From assembly GCF_900098925.1 (NCBI RefSeq), contig NZ_LT622360.1:635136-699135 (forward strand): DNA of 64,000 nt, in the 5' to 3' direction. The DNA is from Bacillus massiliglaciei (GTDB taxonomy: Bacteria; Bacillota; Bacilli; Bacillales; DSM-1321). A program made the position numbers and the translations under genes. Below are positions 8,128-15,836 of this stretch, piece after piece. The notes under the pieces are model-generated. The model was not told the DNA's origin. It saw only the letters and a program-made list of their open reading frames with translations, and made no database searches. Within the stretch, counting starts at the first letter, position 1. Each line of letters begins with the position of its first letter.

Positions 8128-8988
8128 ATGTTACGTTCAATGTATTCAGGTATCAGCGGTTTAAAAGGGTTTCAAACAAAACTTGATGTAATAGGAAATA
8201 ATGTTGCCAATGTCAATACTGCCGGCTTTAAAAAGAGCAGGGTGACATTCAGCGACACAATAAATCAGACACTGTCAGGTGCGACTGCCTCCACAGATAA
8301 TAAAGGCGGTACCAATTCCAAACAGGTTGGATTAGGTTCGACAGTTGCTGCAATTGACACGATCCATACGCAATCAAGTCTGCAGACAACAGGAAGAGAC
8401 CTGGATTTGGCTATTTCAGGAGATGGCTATTTTGTCATGAAAAATGGGGATGCTGATTATTTCTCCCGTGCCGGAAACTTTTATCTGGATGAGAATGGCA
8501 CACTGGTTAATTCAGAAGGATTGAAAGTGCAGGGTTATCCGGCTGATGAGAATGGGAATGTTAATGTCAATGGAGGGTATGGTGATATTTCCATTGACGT
8601 TAATGACGTATTGCAGAATGCTGACGGTACTGAAGCAAAGCTTGAGAGCTTTAATATTGGTTCTTCCGGTGAAATTAATGGGGTTTATTCAAATGGTTCA
8701 ATTGTTACGCTTGGACAGCTTGCCCTCGCAAAGTTCAGCAATAGCTCTGGGCTGACCAAAGCGGGCGGCAATACGTTTCAGCAATCGATAAGTTCCGGCG
8801 CACCGAATACAGGGGTCGCTGGGGATGGCAGAGGAACCATTGCTGCCGGTTCATTGGAAATGTCAAATGTTGATCTATCCGAAGAGTTTACGGACATGAT
8901 TGTGGCACAGCGGGGATTCCAGTCAAATACCAAAATCATTACCACCTCCGATGAAATTCTGCAAGAACTTGTCAACCTGAAAAGATAA
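8128..8988 (+). CDS. flgE: Flagellar hook protein FlgE
   Basis: This is the structural subunit of the hook; older annotations called it FlgG. It has the conserved axial-protein N-terminus (MLRSMYSGISGLKGFQTKLD, then IGNNVANVNTAGFKKSR), a central variable domain with GDGYFVMKNGDADYFSRAGNF, and the C-terminal zipper (LEMSNVDLSEEFTDMIVAQR, then GFQSNTKIITTSDEILQEL). Its 286 residues are slightly more than the B. subtilis hook protein. Order flgD-flgE-swrD matches Bacillus. The ATG follows an AAAGGGG site. Confidence 0.96.
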   Translation: MLRSMYSGISGLKGFQTKLDVIGNNVANVNTAGFKKSRVTFSDTINQTLSGATASTDNKGGTNSKQVGLGSTVAAIDTIHTQSSLQTTGRDLDLAISGDGYFVMKNGDADYFSRAGNFYLDENGTLVNSEGLKVQGYPADENGNVNVNGGYGDISIDVNDVLQNADGTEAKLESFNIGSSGEINGVYSNGSIVTLGQLALAKFSNSSGLTKAGGNTFQQSISSGAPNTGVAGDGRGTIAAGSLEMSNVDLSEEFTDMIVAQRGFQSNTKIITTSDEILQELVNLKR

Positions 8989-9016
8989 GTAAGGGAGGGA
9001 CGGAGCTGAAGCGGAA

Positions 9017-9038
9017 TTACCCGGTTTTGCTCCGGTAA
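9017..9038 (+). promoter_or_regulatory. Hairpin between Shine-Dalgarno and the swrD start
   Basis: A good Shine-Dalgarno (AAGGGAGGG, 8991-8999) follows flgE but sits over 40 bases from the swrD homology. Between them TTACCCGG and CCGGTAA can form a 7-bp stem with one bulged C and a 7-base loop. Looped out, it would bring the site closer to the ATA at 9042. Confidence 0.4.
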
Positions 9039-9041
9039 AAC

Positions 9042-9266
9042 ATAATTAAAGTATCAAGGCTTAACGGGAAACGTTTTACTATTAATGCATTATATATTGA
9101 AATGATTGAATCGCTGCCGGACACAACCATCACTTTTACAAATGGGAAAAAAATCGTCGTGCTCGAAAAGGAAGAGCAAGTTGTAAGAGAGATTAAGAAT
9201 TTTTACAAAGAAGTCAATGTTTTAGGGGTTTGCAATAATCTGGAGGATATAAATCATGAAGAATAA
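9042..9266 (+). CDS. swrD: SwrD/FlbD family protein, apparently with a non-standard start codon
   Basis: SwrD (YlzI) raises stator-generated motor power and swarming in B. subtilis. The frame between flgE and fliL reads IIKVSRLNGKRFTINALYIE, then TTITFTNGKKIVVLEKEEQVV, which matches SwrD/FlbD proteins, normally 65-75 residues. No ATG, GTG or TTG precedes the conserved block: an in-frame TAA lies at 9036 and the only codons before the homology are AAC, ATA and ATT. Alignment with the usual MI-x-L-T-R-L-N-G start makes the ATA at 9042 the equivalent of the initiator. It overlaps fliL by 11 bases. It could be translated from ATA or ATT, or be inactivated. Confidence 0.75.
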   Translation: MIKVSRLNGKRFTINALYIEMIESLPDTTITFTNGKKIVVLEKEEQVVREIKNFYKEVNVLGVCNNLEDINHEE

Positions 9267-9684
9267 AGTATTGACCATCATGCTCATTATGATGGTTGCC
9301 ATTACATTGGTAGGTGTGATAGCGGTTGTTGTGGTAACGAAGGTTGGCGAACCAACCTCTGCTGAGTCCGAACCATCCATTGATGAAATTGTGAAGGCTT
9401 CTGTCGAAATCCCGGAAATTACAACAAACCTGGCCGGTAATGATTTCATCAAAATTTCCTTTACAATCCAGACTGACAGCAAAAAAGCGAAAGAAGAGCT
9501 GGAAAAAAGAAACTTTCAAGTTCAGAACATTATCATTACGGAGCTATCGGAAACAAAGGCTGAACAATTAACAGGAAAAAAAGGCAAGGAAGCATTACAG
9601 ACAAAGATTAAAGAAGAAGTCAATAAAGTGATGCAAGAAGGACAGGTTGTGAAGGTATATATAACTTCCTCCATCCTTCAATAA
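9256..9684 (+). CDS. fliL: Flagellar basal body-associated protein FliL
   Basis: FliL is a single-pass membrane protein that surrounds and supports the stator. The 142-residue product has a membrane helix at about residues 5-27 (LTIMLIMMVAITLVGVIAVV) and an external stomatin-like domain (EIPEITTNLAGNDFIKISFTIQ) ending in VKVYITSSILQ. The ATG is preceded by TGGAGG located inside the end of swrD, so translation does not depend on swrD being functional. Standard length for Bacillus. Confidence 0.95.
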   Translation: MKNKVLTIMLIMMVAITLVGVIAVVVVTKVGEPTSAESEPSIDEIVKASVEIPEITTNLAGNDFIKISFTIQTDSKKAKEELEKRNFQVQNIIITELSETKAEQLTGKKGKEALQTKIKEEVNKVMQEGQVVKVYITSSILQ

Positions 9685-9733
9685 GGAATTTTAAGACTGT
9701 CGAATAGGTGCAGCGAGTCTGGAGGTGAACACA

Positions 9734-10732
9734 TTGTCTGGAGATATTCTTTCTCAAACTGAAATTGATGCATTATTATCTGCCATTTCAACAGGGGAAA
9801 TGGATGCTGAGGAATTAAAGAAAGAAGAAGTTGAGAAAAGGGTAAAGGTCTATGACTTTAAACGGGCATTACGTTTTTCTAAAGATCAGATTCGAAGCTT
9901 AACAAGAATACATGAAAATTTTGCGAGACTGCTGACAACTTATTTCTCTGCCCAGTTAAGAACATATATTCAAATCAGTGTGGCTTCCGCTGATCAAATT
10001 CCTTATGAGGAATTTGTGAGGTCGATTCCAAAAATGACTATTTTGAATGTATTTGAAGTACCGCCTCTTGATGGACATATCATTATAGAGGTCAATCCGA
10101 ATATAGCTTATGCAATGATGGACAGGGTTTTGGGAGGCAGAGGAGTAAGTGTCAATAAAGTAGAAAATCTGACAGAGATTGAAACAAAAATCATGTCCAA
10201 TTTATTTGAAAAAGCATTTGAAAATATACAGGAAGCATGGTCCGCAATTATTGATATTGATCCGGTGATGACAGATTTTGAAATCAATCCGCAATTTCTG
10301 CAGCTAGTCTCTCCTAATGACACAGTAGTGGTCATTTCCCTGAATACTCAGGTGGGAGAAACAACGGGCATGTTAAATATATGTATTCCTCATGTTGTTC
10401 TGGAGTCCATTATTCCTAAACTTTCTGCCCATTACTGGATGCAGACTGCACAAAAGGAAAGACTTCCTGAGGAAGTAGAGCTGTTAGAGAAACGGATTAA
10501 AAAGACAAAGCTTCCTATTATGGCCGAATTAGGCCGGACGGATATAAGTATTGAAGATTTTCTGCAGCTTGGAGCCGGAGATGTCATCGATTTAGGAAGA
10601 CCTTTAAGCTCTCCGATGCTTGTTAAAGTCGGAGAAGTGCCAAAATATACGGCACAGCCAGGGAAGGCAGGAAAGAAACTAGCAATTCAAATTCTTGAAG
10701 TTTTGAAGGGGGGAGACGAAGATGGTAAGTGA
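9734..10732 (+). CDS. fliM: Flagellar motor switch protein FliM
   Basis: FliM links FliG to FliY/FliN in the C ring and binds phospho-CheY. The N-terminal CheY-binding peptide is LSQTEIDALLSAI, followed by the CheC-like middle domain and a C-terminal SpoA/FliN-like domain (LGRTDISIEDFLQLGAGDVI). The TTG at 9734 (MSGDILSQTEID) is chosen because GGAGGTGA is well spaced from it; a GTG nine bases earlier lies inside that site. With this start the length is 332, as in B. subtilis. Confidence 0.96.
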   Translation: MSGDILSQTEIDALLSAISTGEMDAEELKKEEVEKRVKVYDFKRALRFSKDQIRSLTRIHENFARLLTTYFSAQLRTYIQISVASADQIPYEEFVRSIPKMTILNVFEVPPLDGHIIIEVNPNIAYAMMDRVLGGRGVSVNKVENLTEIETKIMSNLFEKAFENIQEAWSAIIDIDPVMTDFEINPQFLQLVSPNDTVVVISLNTQVGETTGMLNICIPHVVLESIIPKLSAHYWMQTAQKERLPEEVELLEKRIKKTKLPIMAELGRTDISIEDFLQLGAGDVIDLGRPLSSPMLVKVGEVPKYTAQPGKAGKKLAIQILEVLKGGDEDGK

Positions 10733-11930
10733 TGGTATGCTTTCTCAAGATGAGATTGATGCATTATTAAAAGGAAGTTCGGAGACAGACGAAGCAGAAA
10801 TGAACCATGATAATCTTGAAATTGGTGATTTTTTATCCAATATGGAACAGGATGCCTTAGGCGAAATTGGGAATATTTCATTTGGAAGCTCTGCGACGGC
10901 CTTGTCTACTTTGTTAAATCAAAAAGTAGATATAACTACTCCGAAAGTTAATTTAATTGAAAAGAAAATGCTTTCAGAGGAATTCCCTCATCCGTATGTT
11001 GCCATTCAAGTCCAATATACAGAAGGTTTTCTCGGAATGAATATGCTTGTCATTGAGCAGAATGATGCAGCCATTATTGCTGATTTAATGCTTGGGGGCG
11101 ACGGACTGAATCCAGGCGATCTGCTAGGTGATATTCAGTTAAGTGCCGTCCAGGAAGCTATGAATCAGATGATGGGTTCAGCAGCAACTTCCATGTCAAC
11201 AATTTTCAATAAGAAGGTAGATATTTCACCGCCTAGCATTGATTTACTGGACTTTGCACAGGGTGAAGGGAAAAATACAATTCCGAATGAAGATTTGTTG
11301 GTAAAGATTTCGTTTCGGCTGAAAGTGGGCAGTTTGATAGATTCAAATATTATGCAGCTGCTTCCTTTGCCTTTTGCCAAAAGTCTTGTAGAAGATTTAA
11401 TGCAGGAATCAATTGAATCAACAGATATGGAACTAAAGGAAAGTACGAAATCTGCGCAGGCAGACGATGACAAACTTAGGCAAACTCATCCAGAAGAGCC
11501 GTCTGAACCAGACCGGCAAATGAGTAATCCATCAGCTTCTCAGTTGCAATCTAATATACCTGCAGAACCGCAGTACTTTGGTTCTCAGTCTATGCCGCAG
11601 GGCCAGCCCGTCGATGTACAGCCTGCAAATTTCACAAACTTTCAGCCATATCAGCTTCAAGAAACCGAGTCAAGAAATTTGAGTATGCTAATGGATATCC
11701 CGCTTCAGGTTACAGTTGAATTGGGACGGACACAGCGCTCGGTTAAAGAAATATTGGAATTGACACCTGGCTCTATTGTTGAGCTTGATAAATTAGCGGG
11801 TGAACCGGTCGATATTTTGGTTAACAACCGTCTGATGGCTAAAGGAGAAGTCGTTGTAATCGAAGAAAATTTTGGCGTCAGAGTTACGGATATCGTAAGC
11901 CCGAGCGACCGGATAAATAATCTAAAATAG
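10722..11930 (+). CDS. fliY: Flagellar motor switch phosphatase FliY
   Basis: FliY is the Gram-positive FliN counterpart fused to a CheC-like phosphatase that dephosphorylates CheY-P at the motor. The 402-residue protein has an N-terminal CheY-binding peptide (LSQDEIDALLKGS), two phosphatase-type motifs (EIGNISFGSSATALSTLL, and EAMNQMMGSAATSMSTIF), a Pro/Gln/Ser-rich linker at about residues 245-305, and a C-terminal SpoA domain (LGRTQRSVKEILELTPGSIV). It overlaps fliM by 11 bases. The second motif reads AMNQM where E-x-x-N is expected, and still keeps the E and N. Confidence 0.96.
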   Translation: MVSDGMLSQDEIDALLKGSSETDEAEMNHDNLEIGDFLSNMEQDALGEIGNISFGSSATALSTLLNQKVDITTPKVNLIEKKMLSEEFPHPYVAIQVQYTEGFLGMNMLVIEQNDAAIIADLMLGGDGLNPGDLLGDIQLSAVQEAMNQMMGSAATSMSTIFNKKVDISPPSIDLLDFAQGEGKNTIPNEDLLVKISFRLKVGSLIDSNIMQLLPLPFAKSLVEDLMQESIESTDMELKESTKSAQADDDKLRQTHPEEPSEPDRQMSNPSASQLQSNIPAEPQYFGSQSMPQGQPVDVQPANFTNFQPYQLQETESRNLSMLMDIPLQVTVELGRTQRSVKEILELTPGSIVELDKLAGEPVDILVNNRLMAKGEVVVIEENFGVRVTDIVSPSDRINNLK

Positions 11931-11954
11931 ACACACTTTTCGGAGGTAATGGAA

Positions 11955-12317
11955 ATGGGACAAAAGATTTTAATCGTTGATGATGCAGCATTTATGAGAA
12001 TGATGATCAAAGATATTCTTTCAAAGAACGGGTTTGATATTGTAGGAGAGGCTGCAGATGGAGCACAGGCTGTAGAAAAATATAAAGAAACCCAGCCAGA
12101 TCTCGTGACAATGGATATTACAATGCCTGAAATGGATGGCATCAGTGCTCTTAAAGAAATTAAAAATATTAATCCGAATGCTAAAGTAATCATGTGTTCT
12201 GCCATGGGTCAGCAGGCAATGGTTATCGATGCGATCCAGGCCGGTGCTAAGGACTTTATCGTCAAGCCATTCCAGGCTGACAGAGTATTAGAAGCAATCA
12301 ACAAGGCATTGGGCTAA
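11955..12317 (+). CDS. cheY: Chemotaxis response regulator CheY
   Basis: Single-domain receiver that carries the CheA signal to FliM; in Bacillus CheY-P promotes counter-clockwise rotation. The acidic pocket D9-D10, the phospho-acceptor D54 (LVTMDITMP) and the conserved Lys in DFIVKPFQADRV are present. ATG 11955 gives 120 residues as in B. subtilis and lies seven bases from GGAGGT; the ATG at 11949 is too close to that site. Confidence 0.97.
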   Translation: MGQKILIVDDAAFMRMMIKDILSKNGFDIVGEAADGAQAVEKYKETQPDLVTMDITMPEMDGISALKEIKNINPNAKVIMCSAMGQQAMVIDAIQAGAKDFIVKPFQADRVLEAINKALG

Positions 12318-12329
12318 GAGGGGATTATC

Positions 12330-13004
12330 TTGTATTCTTTGAAAAAATGGATGGCAAGTGTGCTTCTGTCTCTTGGCATTGTCATCCTGTTTCAGCCAGC
12401 CGCAATGCCGGTCCATGCTGCGTCAGGTGATACAGAGACAGTTAAGGAAGCATATGAGGAGCCTGGAGATCAAAAGAATGCCAATAATGAAAGCGAAAAT
12501 TCGCAGCAAAATGAAGCTCCCGGTAAAGACGCAGTAGGCCTTACTTTTTTGGATTTTCTGCGTATGGGAGCGGCACTGCTATTCGTTATTGCTTTATTAT
12601 TCATATTACTTCGCTTTATAAATAAAAAAAATAGAGCTTTCCAGAGAGCTAATTTTTTGGAAAATATGGGTGGGACAAGCCTTGGGGGCAACCGTTCCAT
12701 CCAGCTTGTAAAAGTCGGCGGCAAAATATTGGTTGTGGGTGTCGGTGAAAATATCCAAGTGTTATCGGAAATCACCGATGAAAAAGAGATTAAGGAAATC
12801 ACGGACAGCCGCAATACCGCCTTTAATCAGCAAACCGGAGCAATGGATTTTCTGGCTAAATTAACTGATTTGAAGGCTGGTTTGAAGCCACAGAAAAAGG
12901 AAGATTTCCAATCTGTGTTTAAAAATAAAATCAAAGAATTGAAAGAGGATAGAAAAGATAGATTGAAAGATTTGGAACGGAAAGGAAGGGACCGGGATGA
13001 ATGA
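12330..13004 (+). CDS. fliO: Flagellar export protein FliO (FliZ in older Bacillus usage)
   Basis: FliO helps assemble the FliP/FliR core of the export gate. The 224-residue product has a cleavable-type signal peptide (MASVLLSLGIVILFQPAAMPVHAA), a short acidic external segment, a membrane helix (MGAALLFVIALLFILLRFI) and a basic cytoplasmic domain with NRSIQLVKVGGKILVVGVGEN typical of FliO. The signal peptide is a feature of the Bacillus form. TTG start with an AGAGGGGA site; the 3' end overlaps fliP by eight bases. Confidence 0.9.
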   Translation: MYSLKKWMASVLLSLGIVILFQPAAMPVHAASGDTETVKEAYEEPGDQKNANNESENSQQNEAPGKDAVGLTFLDFLRMGAALLFVIALLFILLRFINKKNRAFQRANFLENMGGTSLGGNRSIQLVKVGGKILVVGVGENIQVLSEITDEKEIKEITDSRNTAFNQQTGAMDFLAKLTDLKAGLKPQKKEDFQSVFKNKIKELKEDRKDRLKDLERKGRDRDE

Positions 13005-13662
13005 ATTCATGGAATTTTTCAACAACAGCGACCCTTCCAATGTCTCCGCTTCTGTAAAATTGTTTCTTTTGCTGACGGTTTTGTCATTGGCACCGAGTAT
13101 TTTAATATTAATGACATGCTTTACCCGAATCATTATTGTCCTGAGTTTTGTAAGAACTTCCCTTGCTACTCAGCAAATGCCGCCAAACCAAGTATTAATT
13201 GGTCTTGCCTTGTTTATGAGCTTTTTTATCATGGCGCCGACGTTTCAGGAAGTAAACAAGACAGCCCTGACTCCGCTTTTTGAGGAGAAAATCAATCTTG
13301 AGGAAGCGTACGAGAAAGCAGCAGTGCCATTTAAAGACTTTATGAGCCAGCATACGAGACAAAAGGATTTGGCTCTCTTTTTAAATTATGCAGGAATGGA
13401 TAAGCCTGAAACCGTTCAGGATATTCCTTTGACAGCACTGGTCCCGGCCTATGCGATAAGTGAAATTAAGACAGCTTTCCAGATAGGGTTCATGATCTTT
13501 ATCCCTTTTTTGGTGATTGATATGATCGTTGCCAGTGTTCTAATGTCGATGGGGATGATGATGCTGCCGCCTGTCATGATTTCATTGCCATTTAAGATTC
13601 TTCTCTTTGTTCTGGTCGATGGCTGGTATTTAGTAGTTAAATCATTATTACAAAGCTTCTAA
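12997..13662 (+). CDS. fliP: Flagellar export gate protein FliP
   Basis: FliP forms the helical pore of the flagellar type III export gate with FliQ and FliR. The 221-residue length equals that of B. subtilis. It has several hydrophobic helices and the family signatures ILMTCFTRIIIVLSFVRTSL and the methionine-rich gate loop VLMSMGMMMLPP. Gene order fliO-fliP-fliQ-fliR is conserved. Confidence 0.97.
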   Translation: MNEFMEFFNNSDPSNVSASVKLFLLLTVLSLAPSILILMTCFTRIIIVLSFVRTSLATQQMPPNQVLIGLALFMSFFIMAPTFQEVNKTALTPLFEEKINLEEAYEKAAVPFKDFMSQHTRQKDLALFLNYAGMDKPETVQDIPLTALVPAYAISEIKTAFQIGFMIFIPFLVIDMIVASVLMSMGMMMLPPVMISLPFKILLFVLVDGWYLVVKSLLQSF

Positions 13663-13674
13663 GCGGGTGAAAAA

Positions 13675-13944
13675 ATGAATGCAGATCTTGTTATTGACAT
13701 AGCTGAAAAAGGAGTGTACACCGTCCTGATTTTAGCGGGGCCTCTGATGATTATCGCGTTGCTGGTCGGACTGCTGATCAGTATTTTTCAGGCAACTACA
13801 CAAATTCAGGAACAAACATTGGCTTTCGTGCCCAAAATTGTGGCAGTGATGCTCGGACTTGTTATTCTGGCTCCATGGATGATCAGTCAATTGCTTTCCT
13901 ACGCAAATGAGATTTTTGGGAACCTGAATCGGTTCGTGGGCTGA
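13675..13944 (+). CDS. fliQ: Flagellar export gate protein FliQ
   Basis: Small two-helix membrane protein of the export gate, 89 residues. Helices around VLILAGPLMIIALLVGLLIS and VAVMLGLVILAPWMISQLLS flank the conserved IFQATTQIQEQTLAFVPKI loop. It has a GCGGGTGA site and lies 12 bases after fliP; fliR starts two bases after its stop. Confidence 0.97.
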   Translation: MNADLVIDIAEKGVYTVLILAGPLMIIALLVGLLISIFQATTQIQEQTLAFVPKIVAVMLGLVILAPWMISQLLSYANEIFGNLNRFVG

Positions 13945-13946
13945 AA

Positions 13947-14726
13947 ATGGAAGAAATTTTACCGCATTTCCCAGCATTTTTGTTAGTTGTTGTCAGAGTA
14001 ACGACTTTTTTTGTTGCTATGCCAATATTTTCATATAGAACGATCCCTGCGTCACATCGGATAGGGTTAGGTGTAGCCTTGGCCTGGATTATGTACTATA
14101 CATTGGATATCCCGGTACTGGAAATTGATGCTGAATTTTTCCTTTTAATTATTAAAGAAGCTCTTGTCGGATTGTTTATCGGATTTATCAGTTACGTCAT
14201 TATTACCGCCATTCAGATTGCCGGCGGTTTAATAGATTTTCAGATGGGATTTTCCATCGCAAATGTCATTGATCCCCAAACGGGCGCACAAAGTCCGTTA
14301 ATGGGGCAGTATCTCTATATAATTGCTCTGTTGTTTTTACTTAGTACGAACGGACATCACCTTTTATTAGATGGAATTTTTTACAGCTATCAATTCATAC
14401 CTTTGGAACAAATGTTTATTCCTTTTGGAAAAGAAGAACTTATAAACCAAGTAATCCTGGCCTTTAATAAGTCATTTATCATTGCTTTTCAGATGGCCAT
14501 TCCGGTCGTCGGTAGCATCTTTTTGGTCGATGTCGGTCTTGGAATCCTTGCCAGAACGGTTCCCCAGCTGAATGTGTTTGTAGTCGGTATACCAGTCAAA
14601 ATCATTGCAAGTTTTCTTGTCTTGATTATTGTACTGGGAATGATGATGAAAGCTGTTGCCGGTCTTTTTGAATATCTTATTTTAACGATGAGGACCTTGA
14701 TGCAGGTGATAGGAGGGATGGGCTGA
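13947..14726 (+). CDS. fliR: Flagellar export gate protein FliR
   Basis: FliR completes the FliP5-FliQ4-FliR1 gate. The 259 residues are mostly hydrophobic with about six membrane helices, and contain the family segment ITAIQIAGGLIDFQMGFSIA and DPQTGAQSPL. The stop TGA shares its A with the ATG of flhB, so the two are tightly coupled, in keeping with natural FliR-FlhB fusions in some clostridia. Confidence 0.97.
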   Translation: MEEILPHFPAFLLVVVRVTTFFVAMPIFSYRTIPASHRIGLGVALAWIMYYTLDIPVLEIDAEFFLLIIKEALVGLFIGFISYVIITAIQIAGGLIDFQMGFSIANVIDPQTGAQSPLMGQYLYIIALLFLLSTNGHHLLLDGIFYSYQFIPLEQMFIPFGKEELINQVILAFNKSFIIAFQMAIPVVGSIFLVDVGLGILARTVPQLNVFVVGIPVKIIASFLVLIIVLGMMMKAVAGLFEYLILTMRTLMQVIGGMG

Positions 14727-15808
14727 TGAAATTATTGAAGGTTGACCTCCAATTTTTTGCCGGTGAAAAAACGGAAAAAGCCACTCCTAAAAAAAGGCAG
14801 GACCAGAGAAAAAAAGGACAAGTCGCCAAAAGTCAGGATGTTAATACGGCTATTAATCTGGCAGCGGTGTTTGCTGTACTGCTGTTTGCCGGGCCCTTCA
14901 TGTATAAGCACATTATTGGAATCATGAGAGATTTCTTTCAAAATAGGATGCAGGAAAACCTGACTGAAGATAATGTACCGCTTTTGCTTGCAGAAGTCAT
15001 GACATCTATGGGATTGGTTTTGGCTCCGATATTTGGTGTGGCTTTGGCCGCAGGGATTGCTGCTAATCTCATGCAAACCGGTTTTTTATTCTCAGCGGAA
15101 ACGATTCAGTTTAAGCTGGAGAAATTAGATCCTATTAAAGGATTCAAACGAATTTTTTCTATGAGAGCACTAGTTGAACTGCTCAAGTCGCTCTTGAAAA
15201 TATCCTTCGTTGGTCTTGTAGTTTTTTATGTACTATGGCAGCGTATGGATGAAATTATCGAACTGTCTCAAGTTTCTGTAGGCAGCGCCCTTTCCATTTT
15301 AGGTGATATTACAGCAAGCGTCGGTATTTATGCTGCTGTTGCTTTACTATTTATAGCAATCTTAGATTATATGTATCAGAAATATGACTTTGAAAAAAAC
15401 ATCCGCATGTCCAAACAGGATATAAAGGACGAATATAAAAACAGTGAAGGCGATCCGCTTATTAAATCAAAGATTAAACAGAAACAGCGTCAGATGGCGA
15501 TGCAAAGAATGATGCAGGAAGTGCCAAATGCAGATGTTGTCATCACAAATCCGACCCACTTTGCAATTGCTTTGAAATATGACGAAGAAAAGTCTGATGC
15601 ACCTTATGTTATAGCTAAAGGCATGGATTATCTCGCACAAAAAATAAAGTATATTGCTAAAGAAAATGACGTCATCATGGTTGAAAATCGGCCCTTGGCC
15701 AGATCACTTTATGACCAGGCTGAAGTCGGACAAGCTATTCCCGAGGAGTTTTTCAAGGCTATCGCAGAAGTCTTAGCCTTCGTATACAAAACGAAAGGGA
15801 AAATATGA
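14726..15808 (+). CDS. flhB: Flagellar export switch protein FlhB
   Basis: FlhB is the export component whose self-cleavage allows FliK to switch substrate class from hook to filament. The N-terminus carries FFAGEKTEKATPKKR; four membrane helices and a cytoplasmic domain follow. The autocleavage site NPTH is intact at residues 275-278, so the target of the enlarged FliK in this window looks normal. AGGAGGGA precedes the ATG. Confidence 0.97.
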   Translation: MKLLKVDLQFFAGEKTEKATPKKRQDQRKKGQVAKSQDVNTAINLAAVFAVLLFAGPFMYKHIIGIMRDFFQNRMQENLTEDNVPLLLAEVMTSMGLVLAPIFGVALAAGIAANLMQTGFLFSAETIQFKLEKLDPIKGFKRIFSMRALVELLKSLLKISFVGLVVFYVLWQRMDEIIELSQVSVGSALSILGDITASVGIYAAVALLFIAILDYMYQKYDFEKNIRMSKQDIKDEYKNSEGDPLIKSKIKQKQRQMAMQRMMQEVPNADVVITNPTHFAIALKYDEEKSDAPYVIAKGMDYLAQKIKYIAKENDVIMVENRPLARSLYDQAEVGQAIPEEFFKAIAEVLAFVYKTKGKI

Positions 15809-15836
15809 GTGTTAACAGTAGTTAGGAGAGAGTTAA

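Noticed and set aside
11705-12205. 166-codon minus-strand frame across the fliY-cheY junction
   Set aside because: Antisense to two well-conserved genes, low complexity and no initiation signal.
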